DNA of 52,500 bases from Endotrypanum monterogeii (lineage: Eukaryota > Euglenozoa > Kinetoplastea > Trypanosomatida > Trypanosomatidae), in contig KV784176.1 of the NCBI GenBank assembly GCA_000333855.2, forward strand, positions 1-52,500, given 5' to 3'. Positions 43,373-52,500 of the stretch are shown piece after piece. The notes under the pieces were generated by a model. The model searched no databases and was not told the origin of the DNA. It saw only the letters and a list, made by a program, of their open reading frames with translations. The translations under genes were made by a program, and so were the position numbers. Each line of letters starts with the position of its first letter. Within the stretch, counting starts at the first letter, position 1.

Positions 43373-44844
43373 CTCTCATGCCCACCAGCAATGCAGGATG
43401 ACACTCCGTTTATCTATCAGGGATGCGTCATTCCTTTGTGTTCTTCAACCGAAGCTTGGGAATGTCGAGTTCGACTTTCATGTCGCGCTGACAGATGCCT
43501 GTGCGCACACACAGCTGCGTCATGTATACTATTTTTTTTTTGTTTTTCATAGGTGTGTCCCGTTTTCTTTTTAACATCCTACGAAAACTCTTATCCTCGG
43601 CGTCACGTACGCTCCACGGTCGTGCCAGACACTGTAAGAGGTGCAGCCAGTGCGTCGGTGCATCTTTTCCTTTTTATTTTTGCTGATATCACGCTTGGGT
43701 CTTCTCCTCTTTGCTCAACCTACTGAACTTCAGTGTACGTCTTCAGACCTGCTGACCAATCGCCCCTGTTGCGTACGTGACCCCCACGATCTTACGGCGA
43801 CTGAGTAGGAATATATATATATATATATATAGGGGTTCCGATGAGACTAAACGCGATTCTGCAACACCTCCTCCCCCCTCTCCCCAACAAAAAACATATA
43901 TATATATATTTTTTTTTTGCAGAGAGCTCGGCTGAGCGGTGGCTACGTTGACACCAAAGGGCCGGGTTGCCCACTTTTTTTTTGTTTTTTTTTATTTCTA
44001 CTTCTCACCCTTAAAAAAAAAAGCGCATCTGCAATCGGGGGCAGACACAAATACGTTCAAGAGCAATAAACATGTTTGGGAAAAAGTAACGCAGCATAAA
44101 TTTGACTTTCTCGTTGAAAAAAAATATAAGTATGCAGTGAAGGTTATCGCAAATTTCTACTATTGATATTACTATTATGATCATTATATTTGTGTTGCGC
44201 TGATGCTTGCTTCTAGTCGGGGTCGTGGTGTGGGAGGACATATACACGTTTGCATGCATACATACTCTATTTTTATACATGGTCCCGAGACAGAGATTAC
44301 GTGCGTATAGGGGTCATGACACTCGCTCTGAGGTATAGGCAGTGTGCGACAACAATCAACAGAGGGTTCTCAGCTTACTTCTGAGCATCCCACTTCGATG
44401 CTATTCGCCAATCACTTCCTCCAGACTCTTTTCTTGTGCTACCGAAGACTGCTTTTGTCTACAACCTCTTTCTTCGATCTAGACAATGCAACTACTTTTT
44501 TTTTTTTTTACCGTTTCCATTTCGGAATACATGGATCGTTTGTACTATTTCTTCTCATCCAAAGAAAAGAAAAAGAGATAATAAGGGGGACGAGAAAAGG
44601 GTGACATGCTGTCATCATGTGTGAGTCCTTTTTTCTTGTTTTATCTGCTGGCGGTTACGTCTCTATTTTTTACCCCTCTCGCTCTGCGCATCTTTGCGTC
44701 CTCTTTTTATGCTGTTCAACTATTTAAGCACCCCCAGGGCTCATCCCCCATTTAAGAGAAGATGCGACTGTCAAAGCATTTTTTTTTTTTTTACAGGCAA
44801 CGAAAGCTGCTGGGACGCCGCCACGACCTCCTCCCCCCCGCCCC

Positions 44845-44879
<35 letters not shown>

Positions 44880-44883
44880 TGTG
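44845..44883. repeat. (GT)n microsatellite
   Basis: About 19 GT units with one interruption follow a C-rich stretch. Confidence 0.9.
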
Positions 44884-45478
44884 CAATGTGCCCATAATCC
44901 TTACTGCTTAGTGTACCGTATTTCCATGTACTCGAGCTTGTGCTTTCTGCTGGTATTCTGTCCGCTTGCTGTTGCACCCTTCTCTTGCTATCGGTGCTGT
45001 GTTGCCGATACGTCTTTTCCCAAATACATATTTGGGTCAAGCTCTATCATCTTTTTCACTGCTGTTGCCGTGCGTGGGATGGTTGGGGGATATCTTCCCC
45101 CGTTTCCTTTTTCCTTCTTCTTCCCCCTCTTCTTCCCCCTCTTCTTCCCTTCTCTCACCCCCGCCGCCTCCGCACGCGCTCCTTCACTCAACTGTTTTGT
45201 TTTCTTGTCTTACCTGCGTAGACTCAAGTTTTTTTTTTTTGTTCGTTTGTTTCGGATTTCTTACTTCTCGAGCTTCGTCTTGGGGCTACCTCATTCGTTT
45301 TGAGCTCACGCTCCTTATGGCTTTACAGGCGCGCCGAGCAACAACCCCGAGACCTCAGACAGCTATGCATGCACATGGACACGCCCCCTAAGAATGTTAT
45401 TAAAATATTGTACACGTCGAGGCCCACCTGTGTCATGCATGCATTTGTTGATGGCTCATGCAAGTAGGCTAAGGGTGG

Positions 45479-45509
<31 letters not shown>

Positions 45510-46526
45510 TATAAACAGCAAACATGTATTCTGTGTATGCAGCTTCTCGCCGTGTGGGTGTGATGCAGGCATTGCTGCACACATTTTTTTTTTTTGTGCT
45601 TGCGACGCTTAGAGATCACAACCGAGCTCGCAATGGGACGGATCAGTACGGGCAGATGTGTACGGGAAGGCTAAAGGTGGGCAGTGGCGGAGACTTCGAG
45701 GAAGTCGGCAAATGCTTTTTTTCTCTTTCCAGACTCCAGGGCTTACATTTGTCTTGCGTGTTTGTGCTCTGTGGCCCTCTGCAGCACGCTGGTACAACTG
45801 AGAGACACCATGCATTTGTGCGTGGAAAAATTGACTGCTGACAAGGTTTTTTTGTTCACCTTCTCTTATTGCTGAGGAAGTAAGCGCGAGCTTGGCCTCA
45901 TTATTATTCTCATGAGGTCCTTGCTTCTTTATGTCTCCCTCCTGGGTCTGTCCTCACGCTCTTGCATGCGCGTACACTTCTTGGACACGCTTCCTATTTT
46001 TCTCGTTTAGGGGTTACCAAGTACGTAGGCTTTTTGTACACACATCGTCGTGAGTGCCTCTCTTGCCACCCTCCTCCCCCTCCTGTTGTATGCCTGATTC
46101 CCGGTATGTAGCGGAGCATCCCTCTTGTTCATTTCTTTTTAATTTCCTTCTTGATCTCAGTGCCACGCCTCCATACGTGCAAAGAAAGCTCGGTCCCGAC
46201 TTGACGAGTGTCCTGGTGTGCCCCAGACTGCGTGCAATCGAGCAGCCGTAATTGCGCGCTTGTCTCGGTGTGCGTTCGCCATCTTTCGTAGATGCGCGTC
46301 CATTCCTTTTTTTTTTTTTCACCCCTGTCTGAAGGAAACTTTTTTTTTTCACGCTCCGCATGTTTCCATATTTATGATTCTCAACAAATATATATTTTTT
46401 CTTTGTTTCCCATTGGTCCTCCCTTCATGAATAAATAAAAAAAAAACTATATATAGATTCACACAAACATATACGAGCACATACGAGAATATACGCGCAC
46501 ACACGTTGAAGGGAGTAGACGTGACA

Positions 46527-48707
46527 ATGCCTCGCGAAACGCACGTGCTGCGTTTTAAAGTGATTTCCGTGGAGTGTCCATCTCTTCCAAATGGCCAGCA
46601 GTACACCATCATGTACCATCGTGGCGATACCAATCGCTCTACCCCTTGCTACACAGCACAGGGCGGTGTGATTAATTTTGCGACTATGCCGGAGGGCGCG
46701 GCTGTGGTGCACTTCAAAGCAGGTCACGGGAATAACCGCTTTGCACCCAAGTACATCCGGTTTATGGTGGAGGAGTATACGCGCGGCATGCCGCGCCGAC
46801 TTGTAGGGGAGACGGAGGTGGACTGCACGCAGGTCCTCAAGGGGTACAACACGTCGGGGTCAGGCATTCTCACTGTGGTTTTCCGTCTATACGGTACCAC
46901 AGCCAGAATGAAAACTGCAGTTCTTGTCTACCCCGAGAACGTCGCACCCCTTTCCTTTGACGGGCTGATAGATCCAAGCGAGGTGGCTGCGACGCCACCG
47001 CCGCCGACAGTGAAAGTCATGAACCGCAGCGAGGCCATGGTGATACTGATGGGGCTGGAGACGCTGCTCGAGCGGCGGCGCGCGGGGGAGGCGGAGGGGA
47101 AGGGGGTGGCCAAATCTCGCGAGGAGCAAAGGCTGGCGGAGCTCGAGGAGCGTCGCAGGGCACTGACGGGATCAGAGGGGCAGGCGAAGGAAGTGATCAA
47201 GGTCCGATGTGAGGAGATCGTTGCGGTGCAGTACCTCGCGCTTGCCCGTAGGTACCGCAACAACTTCATTGCCCAGACCGCTGCCTACCTCCGCGAGATG
47301 GCTATCAGCAATGGAGAGGACTTCGTTGACGACGACGGCGCTAATTTCACGAAAAGCAACAGCACAACACTGGAGCAGCTGAACCGTGTGAACCGCGGAA
47401 TTGAGGCGGTGCAGGAGCAGGTGAAAAGATTGCAGGACGAGCAGATCTCTCTTAGCCGAATTCAGGACAGGGTCGATGTGACGTCGGATTTGTGCGCGAA
47501 CCTCGAGAACGTGGCTGCGCTTCAGCAGAAGATGCGCGTGCTGCAACAGTCCCGCACAGCGCTGGTAGAAGCTGTGAAGAAGTCGTCTACTCAGCAGGAC
47601 ACTCCTCTCGCCCGAGAGGTGGCAGCCATCAACGCTCGCATCGCCGCTCTCAACGCGGAGCAGCAGCAGATGAGGCCAAGGATTCTGCACATGTCGACAG
47701 TTGCCGCCTCCAACGTAGTCAAGTGGGCACGAAGCAAAAATCCGCCGGCTCCGGATCTATCCAATTGTACTGACCCCCTCCGCGCTACTGATCGAAACGG
47801 CCGACACATCGTCGATGATCTTTTCCAAGACGCCGCCAGCTCGCAGGGAAAGAATGAGGTTACGCTAGACGATGCGCAGCGCAGGCAGGTGGTAGAAGCG
47901 CTCAAAGGACTCAAGGCCACCGCCCCACCGCCGACGATGCTCTCACCGACCTCGATGTCCTCCAGCTCTGGCCACCGTACCCCACGCGATCTCTTCGCGG
48001 ACTCTGGTTTGCCCACCGCGGGTGACTTCAACATCGCCAGCAAGACGAAGGAGGAGAGTATGACAGAAAAGAAGGCTGCTTCGAAGCCGGCCCACAAGGA
48101 TCCGTTGAAGCCCTCTGGTCTCGGCATGGACATGTTCTCAGCGCAGTCGGCGCCAGTGCCCACTGCCGACACGAAAGCGGGTCTTCCATCGGTGAACGAT
48201 TTTATGCGGTCCTCGGTGTCTTCCCGAGATCGCGGGACTCCGTCGATCTTCGACTTCAGCGCTGTCGTGCAGACAGCCTCGGCCTCCCCGCAGATGGGCA
48301 ACAGCGGCTTTGTGCTGGAGCCACAGCAGTCTGACGCCCCAACTGCCAGCTTCGCCGCTGTCCGCGTCGCTGCCGCGCTCCCCGACACCAAGGGCGCCAG
48401 CAACAAAAAAGACGATCCGTATTACGATGAAATGGATGACTTCACCGTGGTCCCGAGCGCTGGGGAGAAGCAAACTTTTGGCGCCATAGAGATCACAGGC
48501 GGGTTCCCCGGATTTGGTGATGACACGAACTCGCCACACCGTGCTGCCTCTGCCTCTAACTCTTCGCCAGGCTACGCGGCGCCGCGTCCGACCTTCGACT
48601 TCGGCCCAGGCACTACGGATGTAGCGCCAACTGAATCCTATCGCAACACCTCCAACATCCTATATAGCGGCGTCCCAAACTTGCCGACGTATAATTTCGG
48701 CAACTGA
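46527..48707 (+). CDS. NT-C2 domain (EEIG1/EHBP1-like) coiled-coil protein with repeated D-x-F-type motifs
   Basis: This is a protein of 726 residues. Residues 5-140 look like an NT-C2 domain, the lipid-binding C2 variant of EEIG1 and EHBP1: LRFKVISVECPSLPNG then YHRGDTNRST, GGVINFATMPEGAAVVHF, and ILTVVFRLYGT. Residues 165-385 are charged helices that should form coiled coils. The rest is Ser/Pro/Ala-rich and disordered, with short motifs spaced through it: DDLF (430), RDLF (487), LPTAGDF (495), DMF (535), LPSVNDF (553), TPSIFDF (571), DDF (637), PTFDF (688) and LPTYNF (719). Clathrin adaptors and EH proteins bind such Phe motifs, so a membrane-trafficking role is a fair inference. The ATG at 46527 is used; an upstream TTG is not a start. 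No break is seen. Confidence 0.75.
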   Translation: MPRETHVLRFKVISVECPSLPNGQQYTIMYHRGDTNRSTPCYTAQGGVINFATMPEGAAVVHFKAGHGNNRFAPKYIRFMVEEYTRGMPRRLVGETEVDCTQVLKGYNTSGSGILTVVFRLYGTTARMKTAVLVYPENVAPLSFDGLIDPSEVAATPPPPTVKVMNRSEAMVILMGLETLLERRRAGEAEGKGVAKSREEQRLAELEERRRALTGSEGQAKEVIKVRCEEIVAVQYLALARRYRNNFIAQTAAYLREMAISNGEDFVDDDGANFTKSNSTTLEQLNRVNRGIEAVQEQVKRLQDEQISLSRIQDRVDVTSDLCANLENVAALQQKMRVLQQSRTALVEAVKKSSTQQDTPLAREVAAINARIAALNAEQQQMRPRILHMSTVAASNVVKWARSKNPPAPDLSNCTDPLRATDRNGRHIVDDLFQDAASSQGKNEVTLDDAQRRQVVEALKGLKATAPPPTMLSPTSMSSSSGHRTPRDLFADSGLPTAGDFNIASKTKEESMTEKKAASKPAHKDPLKPSGLGMDMFSAQSAPVPTADTKAGLPSVNDFMRSSVSSRDRGTPSIFDFSAVVQTASASPQMGNSGFVLEPQQSDAPTASFAAVRVAAALPDTKGASNKKDDPYYDEMDDFTVVPSAGEKQTFGAIEITGGFPGFGDDTNSPHRAASASNSSPGYAAPRPTFDFGPGTTDVAPTESYRNTSNILYSGVPNLPTYNFGN

Positions 48708-50730
48708 AATAGTGGAGGGAGAGGGGTAGGGGGCGGTGTCGGTGGTGCTGGCGCGCGTGTGGTGGGTTCTCGTCGCGGGTGTTGCATATGTGCTGGGGTC
48801 TTTGGTCAATGGGAGGTTTATGAGGGAGAGAATATGGACTGCCGGGTGTCTCGATCCTCTTGCCTCTCGACGAAGTCGGGCGTGATATCTATATGCGGTT
48901 TGTTCGTTTCGTTCTTCCTCGAGTGATGTAGCTGTCTCTCTCCCCTCCCTTCCCCTCCCGGCATCCTGAAGTCTACAGAGTTTCTGCATCTGTGTTCCCC
49001 TGACGTCCTTTTTTTTTTGTTTTCGCACCTCTGCCCAGTTGTGCGTTCGATGAACCCAATCACATGTTGCTTGAGTCATCACGTTGGTTTTCACTCTGAA
49101 ATCCTGTGGGGAGCTGCACACCTCGGAGCGCTGGCCTCCTTTCGCATCAAGGTCACTTATCAATGCTCACAAGGGGTGGGGGTGGGTGTGGGGGGGCTCA
49201 CGCTCCAATTTGTTGACGGGATGGTGCACGTTCCGGCAGAAAAAAACGCCTTGATACTTTCATTTTCATGTTAACCCTTTTTTTTTCAATGAAAACATAT
49301 AAGATTCGTTTCCATGCCATTTGTTACTTCTGCAGGCAGCGCCAAGGCAAACTTACTTGCGTGAGCGGGAGGAGTTCCTCTCTCCCCTTTCTTTTTTTCC
49401 CTCAGAATGTACGTGTGTGTGGATTTGTGTGCACGCTATCGAGGGGAGGACGGGGGCGGTGTTGATGGCGCTATGAACTGCAGCCGTTCTCATGGTGGAT
49501 GTTGAAGCAAGTTGGCGAACACGATTCTCTCTGGGGTGGTTATGTCTCCCATTTCTTTTCTTCTGCTCGTTGGGCCACCTCACGCACTCAAGTGGAGCTG
49601 GGTGATTGTGGGTGTGTATATATATATGTAGGTGTGTGTCTGTGTATGTGTGTTGCTCATTTTGGGTGGTCGTTGCAACCTCCCAGGTCCCCACTCATTT
49701 TTTTTTGTTGCTCTTTTGCTTGGCATTTTTTTCTTTTTTAGAAAAAAACTTGTTTATGTTTCCTTTTTTTTGTAATTGTGACGTCTGTGTGTGTTTGTTG
49801 TGCTGTATTTACTTGATGTGCAAAAAAAAAAAATGTGCTGGATTTTTTCTTCACTTTTTTAAATTATTTATGGGTGTGGGGGTTGGGCGAGGAGGCCCGA
49901 GCCTACCTTTAGTCCTGGGCATTGTGAGATCCAAATCTTTGTTTTGTTTTCGGCAGGGAGAAAAAAGGTTGGAATGATCAAAAGTGTGTCTTTCGATTTG
50001 TGGGGGACGTGTCGCACCGGAAATTTATGTTTCCCCGGCAGCTCTCGCTCTCTCTCCCTCCAAAACGCGAATTCACAGGTGTCGCCTCCGTCGTTGCTCC
50101 ACCTCTGCTTGCTACCTAGAGGGAGAAACTTAAAAAAGAAACATGTGTGTTGATGAGGTACTGAACGATGCAGCATGCGAAGATGCTCTCGTGCAATTGC
50201 TTCGATATCTATGGGCAAATTCTCAAGCCGTTCTTCACACATAGCTTCTCCTCATACCACAGTCTTTCACGGCGTTTTTTTTCCGGCCTGTCCGTGCGGT
50301 ATGGCGTTGGTGAGTCAACGAATTGTACTTGCTTGTATGTATTTCTCTTCTCATGTTAGGTATTGTGTGTCTGCCTCCCCCTTCTGTGCGCGTATGTATG
50401 TGTGCGCCTGTGCCTCCTTTGCATCGGATATCATTATTTCTTTTCCTCCGCTTTTATCTTTTTTTTTTTTTTGCGTGCTGTGCTATTGACTGATGAAGGG
50501 CGAGACGGCGGCGGAGAAAAAGACGAAGAATATAGAGGAGGGTTTTTGGCAAAGACACCGCACGACTCATCGCCTGGATTGTGCTTGATATATATACATA
50601 TATATATTGCTTCTGCTTCTTGTACACACAATACACACACCTACAAAAAGACGCGAGGGTATTTTAACTCAATATTTGAACAGATACAGTGTTACGCTCT
50701 CACAGACACCCACACCCACGCACGCTTGAA
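48708..50730 (+). other. Spacer (2.0 kb) between the NT-C2 and DEAD-box-like genes
   Basis: No gene is seen. It contains poly-T runs, a short (TA)n at about 49617-49628, an A12 run at about 49821-49832 and a T14 run at about 50459-50472. The T14 run could be the polypyrimidine tract for the next gene, although several ATGs lie between it and 50731. Confidence 0.5.
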
Positions 50731-52422
50731 ATGCGCACTCGTGTGGGGCTATGTCTCCATAGCGTTCTGCGAAATTCTCTGTCCGCATTTCGATGCGATG
50801 CGCAGGACACGCAATGCCGCGGCTTTATTGATGCACCTGTCGTCGATGGGACGGTTGGCTCGAGTACGATGGCTCCTACCCCAGTGCCGCCGGAAACGGG
50901 CAGCCCAGGCGGATCGACACCGAACGATGTCGGATCATCGTATGTGCACCCACTCGACGTGAGTCATGCTTCATTTAAACTTTACGGGGAGTCCACCACA
51001 TTTGCGAATGATAACGCAAGCCGGGTTTTCTCCTCTGCCGGGGTGCTTAGCTACGACCCAGCGCTCCTCTTCAGCGATTTGAGATTGCAAGAGTACCACC
51101 ACAAAGCGATCAGCCTCGCCGGCAGCCTTGGTGCTACGGATTCTGCTGATCCCTCCATGGCGGCCCGCGCGTCCGAGACAGAATTCCAACCGACTGAGGA
51201 TGAAGAAAACGACGCCGTCATGCGCTCCGGACGTAACAAGCAAGGTGCGGCGGGTGCGGCAGCGATGGCTGCTGCGATGCTGGACTCCCGTCGCGCTGCC
51301 GACGGCATTGCAATGGTTCCGGGTCACCCTCTCCCAGTCGTTTTTCCCCGGCAGGATGGGCAGCAGTCGACAACGCGCCTAATAAAAAATATTGGCCCCG
51401 ATGGTGCGCGCCAGGGACACGCTAATAGGCGAGCACGCCAAACAAAAAAGAACAGCGAAGAGGGCGTTGATACGACCGCATACAAGGAATTTCTCGATCA
51501 CCAGCATCTCGACTCACTGTGTCTGGAGCAGGGTATTGTGATGCGAGTCCAGGTCCTCGATGAACACCGAAAACCAACCCCGGTGTCATTCTTCCGCTAT
51601 TTCCACGACGCAGCTCTTGAACTACCTGCGGAGGTGTTGCAGAGGCTGAAAGAATCGGGTTTTGTGCACCCAACGCTTCTCCAGTCGGCGATCATTCCTT
51701 ACATGATGCGCGGGCGCGATGTAGTTGCAATTTCTCAAGGCGGCAGCAATACGCGGGTGGCATACACTGTGCCTTCGATAGCGCTGCTTGTCAAAGTGAA
51801 AACTACAGAGATGCACCAACATACGGAAAGGGCGGAGAACAACAGGGACTCGGCTCTGCCGCTACCAGAGCCATCTGAGGTCCCGGTCGCTTCCTCCGGG
51901 GATGTAGTGGCGCACCCCATTGTGGTTATACTCTGCGACACTCGGCCAGCAGTACTGCAGACAGCTGCTCTGTACCGCAGCCTCGCCCCCGAGGGCGTTC
52001 GACTTGCAGCCGCGTACCGCTTATGTTGTGACAACGATAAAAACGAGAAGGGTGTCGGTGTGGAGGGGAAAGGATGTGACGTTATCGTGGCTACACCGGT
52101 TACATTATCAACGCTGGTGAGCAAGGGTCATGTCGCCCTCGACCGCGTGCATATGTTGGTCATGGACATCACCAACCATTCCCCCACTGAACAAAGCTCA
52201 GACAGCGACTCAGCGATGCAACACGTTGAGGGCATATTGCGTAGAGTACACAAAAATCGGATGACACCTCATTTCAGCTTATTGTGTAGAGAGGCGGAGA
52301 CATCCATGGAGTCCGTCTTCCGCAAGTACACGTCGCCGCTTACGATGACCGTTGTGGTGACACGTGGGGAGCACACAAATGCGTACGTGCAACAGGAATC
52401 TATCCCCTCTGTCAATCCCTAA
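50731..52422 (+). CDS. Degenerate DEAD-box protein (pseudo-helicase with only the first RecA-like domain)
   Basis: This is a protein of 563 residues. Residues 285-555 follow the order of DEAD-box domain 1: upstream aromatic FFRYF (287-291), Q motif GFVHPTLLQ (310-318), GRDVV (328-332), the P-loop position ISQGGSNTR (334-342), the Ia position DTRPAVLQ (403-410), the Ib-like VIVATP (451-456), the DEAD-box position VMDIT (478-482), and the SAT position FSLL (515-518). The P-loop lysine, the DEAD acids and SAT are all lost, so ATP hydrolysis is not expected. The frame stops after the domain-1 end, with no second RecA domain, and 78 bases remain before the window edge. The first 280 residues are low in complexity. 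The start is uncertain: ATG 50731 would add a basic, possibly mitochondrial leader, while ATG 50869 (MAPTPVPPETG) is the other choice. It may be an RNA-binding pseudoenzyme. Confidence 0.72.
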   Translation: MRTRVGLCLHSVLRNSLSAFRCDAQDTQCRGFIDAPVVDGTVGSSTMAPTPVPPETGSPGGSTPNDVGSSYVHPLDVSHASFKLYGESTTFANDNASRVFSSAGVLSYDPALLFSDLRLQEYHHKAISLAGSLGATDSADPSMAARASETEFQPTEDEENDAVMRSGRNKQGAAGAAAMAAAMLDSRRAADGIAMVPGHPLPVVFPRQDGQQSTTRLIKNIGPDGARQGHANRRARQTKKNSEEGVDTTAYKEFLDHQHLDSLCLEQGIVMRVQVLDEHRKPTPVSFFRYFHDAALELPAEVLQRLKESGFVHPTLLQSAIIPYMMRGRDVVAISQGGSNTRVAYTVPSIALLVKVKTTEMHQHTERAENNRDSALPLPEPSEVPVASSGDVVAHPIVVILCDTRPAVLQTAALYRSLAPEGVRLAAAYRLCCDNDKNEKGVGVEGKGCDVIVATPVTLSTLVSKGHVALDRVHMLVMDITNHSPTEQSSDSDSAMQHVEGILRRVHKNRMTPHFSLLCREAETSMESVFRKYTSPLTMTVVVTRGEHTNAYVQQESIPSVNP

Positions 52423-52500
52423 TGTCTACATCAGAGTCACCCTGCAACTGTAGGGTAAGCGCAGTACCTTGGGGTGTGATCAAAGCAGTTGCATACGGTA

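Larger units (their letters stand above)
39340..46526 (+). other. Very long spacer (7.2 kb) with the second repeat copy and no supported gene
   Basis: Apart from the repeat at 40830-41882, nothing is recognised on either strand. It is full of poly-T runs of 8-17 nt, a C14 run followed by (CAA)n at about 40463-40498, (TA)n at 43343-43369 and 45480-45504, and (GT)n at 44845-44883. Open frames are short and made of low-complexity residues (runs of F or YIYI). It could hold non-coding RNAs, a decayed gene or a very long UTR. Confidence 0.55.

Noticed and set aside
47591..48406. Minus-strand 271-codon ORF opposite the NT-C2 gene
   Set aside because: Shadow frame created by GC-rich codons of the real gene on the other strand.

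Overview
The window looks like nuclear DNA of a trypanosomatid (Kinetoplastea). The evidence is long intronless genes lying head to tail on one strand, a single divergent strand switch, polypyrimidine tracts plus AG trans-splice acceptors just before start codons, and spacers full of (TA)n, (CA)n, (GT)n and poly-T. The ribosomal protein eL33 is close to other kinetoplastid eL33 proteins as I remember them. Proteins are compact and third-position GC is moderate, which is more like Trypanosoma than Leishmania, but the genus cannot be fixed from sequence alone.

Layout. A PiT/PHO4-type phosphate transporter (1920-3401) is the only supported minus-strand gene and heads a leftward polycistronic unit. 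An AT-rich divergent strand-switch region of about 8.2 kb (3402-11616) follows, with no convincing gene and two long G runs; it is where transcription in both directions should begin. From 11617 to the right edge everything is on the plus strand: a TRAPPC11-like protein (broken by a one-base frameshift at a G run), MMS19, a dTMP kinase with an unusual N-terminal domain, eL33, a WD40-like protein, a NudC/NUDT12-type NADH/NAD-cap pyrophosphatase, a membrane-anchored short-chain dehydrogenase, a Nopp140/SRP40 nucleolar protein with near-identical 90-bp repeats, CIAO1/Cia1 (broken by a one-base frameshift), a PSP1-domain protein, an NT-C2-domain protein with repeated D-x-F-type motifs, and a degenerate DEAD-box protein.

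Two copies of a roughly 1.05-kb repeat (20385-21436 and 40830-41882), about 99.7% identical and in the same orientation, sit in spacers. One starts 15 nt after the dTMP kinase stop codon. Spacers are large, including one of 7.2 kb (39340-46526).

How the genes relate. Genes of one kinetoplastid polycistron usually share transcription, not function. Even so, MMS19 and CIAO1 are both subunits of the cytosolic Fe-S targeting complex. The most unusual proteins are the dTMP kinase, whose N-terminal 135 residues resemble a catalytically degenerate DNPH1/nucleoside deoxyribosyltransferase fold, and the DEAD-box pseudo-helicase, which lacks the P-loop lysine, the DEAD box, the SAT motif and the second RecA domain. 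No tRNA, rRNA, CRISPR or complete transposon was found.
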